A stretch of 64,000 nt of DNA from Reticulitermes lucifugus (lineage: Eukaryota; Arthropoda; Insecta; Blattodea; Rhinotermitidae). A model generated the notes under the pieces. The model saw only the letters and a program-made list of their open reading frames with translations. It did no database searches and was not told where the DNA came from. A program made the position numbers and the translations under genes. Where the stretch lies: assembly GCA_026260175.1 (NCBI GenBank), contig JAKCWW010001754.1:1-64000 (forward strand). Reading direction: 5' to 3'. Below are positions 47,991 to 64,000 of this stretch, in pieces (position 1 is the stretch's first letter; each line of letters opens with the position of its first letter).

Positions 47991-49423
47991 AAGGTACCAC
48001 CAAATTGAAAAAGGTAAAATACGGACATCAGTGTGACAGTCTTCTATCACTGATTTTACAGAAAGAGAAGTTATTATCTGTTTGCTTAGCAACAATATTT
48101 TGTGCACAGTACACAATCCAGAATGAAAACCTAGATCAAAATGAGTAGTTAATGATTCCCATTTAGCTTGCCTGAGCCAAGAATTGTCACTGCTACATAA
48201 TGCTCCTGTTTCAACATGCTGTAAAGAAGCTATCCAACATAATTAGCTCACAAACTTCTGTTTTTTTTTGTGGCAAATGACTCCATGTATGATTTATTTA
48301 ATGTTCCTGGCCTTCATCTGCTGAGAGAGAAGAAGAAATTTATTTCTGATGTTGAAGTTACTTTGTCTGGTGTCAAAAGCACTGAGAATTCCATAAGATT
48401 TGGCAAAGAACTTTTACTTCAGAATTTTGACAGAGGAGCCTGAATGCAATGTAACAGTTTTATTTTTGTGTTGTAAGTCTTTTTTCTTACATTTTAACAC
48501 AAACTAAATTACATAATTCTTGACACAGCAGTATTAACATTAAATGAGCTTGGTGGATGAAACAGCAGCAATGATTAAGATATCTTCCAGTGTTGCACTA
48601 GATAAGGCAAGGAGGATTATCATTATAGCAGATCAAGGAATGTTTTATTTGCATATGTTACACACAGAGTCAATTATTCTACAAATATGCTAGGTTAAAC
48701 ATATGAATTAAAACTGACATCTGTTGCTTGATGCCAGTGCCGAGGNGGGGGGGGGGGCAGTACAAATTACCGTGGCCCGGCAGTCCAGAAGGGGACCCAG
48801 GTCCCTAATATGTTGCATGTGTTTTGATTTTTAGCCGGTTTGCCTTTGCTGTAGAGTCCAAAACAACTGTTTCACCAGGGCCCGCACCCACTCTCAGTGG
48901 CCCTGCTTGATGCTGCCAGAAATATAGGATTTATGAAGAACCGTGCCCATACAGGAAGGAAACAATGTGTAACATAGCCAAGGAATGCATACCTGACAAC
49001 AGAACTGGTGAAAAAAATGGAAACCTACCAGCAAATTCACATAATTCAAATTCACAGAAAGAAAATAGCAACAAATCATCTTCCTGCAAGCCTTAGTTAT
49101 GTGATAAACATTAAGTGAATTAATAAAACAACCTTCATACACTTACTAAGTACTTATTATTAAATACCACACCTTTCAATATTTATAATGCCATCATAGG
49201 CACAAAGTTGAGTGGTCATTACAGTTTTGTGTTACCTATTGATATTATTCATTCATGACATATTTACCTCCATCTTGTTTTGGGCTAATCAATGTCTTCA
49301 CCTCTACATGTACCTTTATGTTATTGCTGAAAAATGGATTCTTACTTCAGCTGTTAACAATTTCAGTTCACCCATGCCTTTTATTATACACTATGGTGAC
49401 AATGTAATCTTGTTGACCAGTGA

Positions 49424-49532
49424 GATCTGCGCTCTTCTGGGATATTACGCAGTGCCAAGTGGTAAGGATTACCACTTGATGCCGCATAATGTCCCAGAAG
49501 AACACAGATCTCATCAATATCATGGCGGGAAA
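49424..49532. repeat. Palindromic mini-element with 15-bp direct repeats
   Basis: CTTGTTGACCAGTGA occurs at 49409-49423 and again at 49533-49547. Between them lies a near-perfect palindrome with arms of about 42 bp: GATCTGCGCTCTTCTGGGAT reads against the reverse complement of ATGTCCCAGAAGAACACAGATC. The centre is at about 49467. Related arms are at 18.5, 26.9 and 36.5 kb. Confidence 0.75.
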
Positions 49533-51023
49533 CTTGTTGACCAGTGATTATTTTCCCTTTAAAGTGCAGTGCTGTTAAAATCACTAAAAAGACTGGGACA
49601 AAAATTCCATAAAAGGATCTTGCAACAGACAGCTCAAACCAATACAAGTTTAACTTCATATTTATGAATGGTCATGCACATATACATAGACATAAGCACA
49701 CATACACACAGAGTCTGTAAAGCATGAAACCAATAACAGTGAGAAGTATTTTATGGTATTTTTTATGACTAGTTTTGATTTTGCTAATTATTATATTTGG
49801 ATCTAAAATTTATTCAGATTATTCTATTTTGTGCTACAATAACTGGTTCCACAAAAAAAGTAACAGATTAATTTAACATCATGCAGGAAGTAATCCACTT
49901 ACACAAAGCCTTGTTGGAAAGATTATGTTGTTCTGGAATGTGGCACTACATAATTTGGTAGACACATACTAATGCTTTGGAGGAAACTGCTACCTGCCTG
50001 TTCATGGTAGAAGAGTGGGGAAGACCTGGTATATGATTTATGGAAGGAAGGGTTCTCCTGTAACTTTGGTACCTGTCTACCAAACTGCATGGTGTTACAT
50101 CCCAGAACACTATAATCTTAAGATTACATTAACAAGAATTCCAAATCTCATTCTATATCAGAAACATATTGAGGAAGTGGATAAGAAATTTCAGAAATCA
50201 CTGTAGCAAAAGTGTATTTTAGACTTAAGAAGTCAGTGAGGCATACAAGCTCAGAAATTTGAGAAGTGCTGTCCATGATTTTTCAAAGAAGGAAAATTTC
50301 TGTCTGTACAAATAGCATGGCGTGGTGTGTAAGTGGTGTCTCAGTAACATGGGAAAACAAAAATTCACCAAGATATATAATGTTGTCTGATAAAATAAAT
50401 ATATGCAAATGGAGCAGAGAAGCAACAGACTTCATTACCATCTTCAGTGCTGGTCACAAGGGAATTCATGCTGCTTCTCTGGAAACAAACAGCTCATAAA
50501 CCAGTGGTTATGAAATCAAAATGCTATTGGTCCAGTGCTTTACTAACAATATGGATGAGTTGTTCCCTGATGAATTAGGAGTGAACTAAAATGGTTCACG
50601 CAAGCTGTTGCCCTGCCACAATATACCTCCCAGTTTTTTTGCTGGCTTGATGAGACAATTACAGCACAGTAAATTTTCACTTTAATTTCAGACTTGCCAG
50701 TCACTTTGTATACAGATATAAATGAGTTAGAACAACATGCTTACCACTGGAACAATTATTATCCCTGCTATACACACTGAAATTCAGATGGCAAAAATAA
50801 GCAGAAACAGCACACCTTTCATATCTTATTTGTGTCTACAAATTCTTGATCATACAGGACAGATAAAATGATATTTAAAAAATTTGGAATTTAGCCTTAA
50901 TATCTCTTGTTAGAAATTATAAAAAGATTGGCATAAAATACTAGCATGTTTCTGCTCAGGAAGTGGCTAAATGATTAATGGTTTGACACGTGTGTTCAGA
51001 AAATTAATTTCTGAAATGGTCCA

Positions 51024-63783
<12,760 letters not shown>

Positions 63784-64000
63784 CTGCAATAAAAAAGCCG
63801 GGAACTAAAAATGTGGAAGGCAAATGTTTACAAACGTTCCGGCAGGACGACCGGAACGCATCACAATTAATTATCAGAGTCATCCGTCATCGTACTGAAC
63901 AAATTTCTTCATTCACTGAGCATTTCAAGCCATAATTTTTAGGGAAAATTGCTAGTAAAATAATGACTCCACATCCAGGTTTCAGTGTTTCTGTAATGCC

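Larger units (their letters stand above)
44294..51023. other. Intergenic region between paralogue gene and esterase gene
   Basis: It is largely AT-rich and without supported genes. It holds a CpG-richer segment (46370-46900), an (ATGT)n run (47741-47769), a minus-strand repeat encoding MEAAHLSEIS and ARYQNPED (about 47830-47990), an ambiguous base with a G-run (48746-48760), and the palindromic element at 49424-49532. Plus-strand open frames at 46633-47060 are not supported as genes. Confidence 0.5.

Overview
The window is AT-rich eukaryotic DNA with short exons, long introns, consensus GT-AG splice sites and many dispersed repeats. It is almost certainly an insect genome. The LINE tails, the foldback repeats and the zinc-finger gene opening with MDVIKVEPDSD resemble sequences I remember from cockroaches and termites, so I infer Blattodea; this rests on memory, not on a search. 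I resolved four protein-coding genes by tracing exons across matching splice phases.

Layout. (1) 1156-28365, minus strand: Vps15/PIK3R4, the regulatory pseudokinase subunit of the class III PI3-kinase complex. Nineteen exons cover the start codon through residue 989; the last exons (WD40 propeller) lie beyond the left edge. Its introns hold a piggyBac remnant, piggyBac-like TTAA elements, a compact DDE transposon, a Tigger/pogo transposon interrupted by two other insertions, SINEs, LINE pieces and two abutting foldback elements. (2) 28366-31074: intergenic, with a SINE and a scrambled mariner. (3) 31075-35443, plus strand: a 14-finger C2H2 zinc-finger gene in four exons. (4) 39492-44293, minus strand: a four-exon gene with the same exon lengths and phases at its 5' end as the zinc-finger gene, but with a last exon of three internal repeats, two of them carrying CxxCNGSG knuckles. 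The two genes form an inverted, tail-to-tail paralogous pair. (5) 51024-63783, minus strand: a type-B carboxylesterase, nine exons, with the N-terminal exon(s) off the right edge. Its introns hold a 35-bp minisatellite starting exactly at a splice acceptor, a mariner, SINE pieces and two more abutting foldback elements.

Most unusual signal. Four foldback elements, in two back-to-back pairs about 49 kb apart (12.9-13.8 kb and 62.4-63.2 kb), carry in each arm an outward-facing motif that resembles a hammerhead ribozyme core: CTGANGA, a hairpin, then GAAACATGT(H). In the best copies a 4-bp stem I closes it, and stems I and II differ in sequence between elements while keeping their pairing. This is inference from reading the sequence; self-cleavage would have to be tested.

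The genes are not an operon. VPS15 acts in autophagy and endosomal sorting, the zinc-finger protein is a likely DNA-binding regulator, its shortened paralogue is of unknown function, and the esterase is a probable secreted hydrolase.
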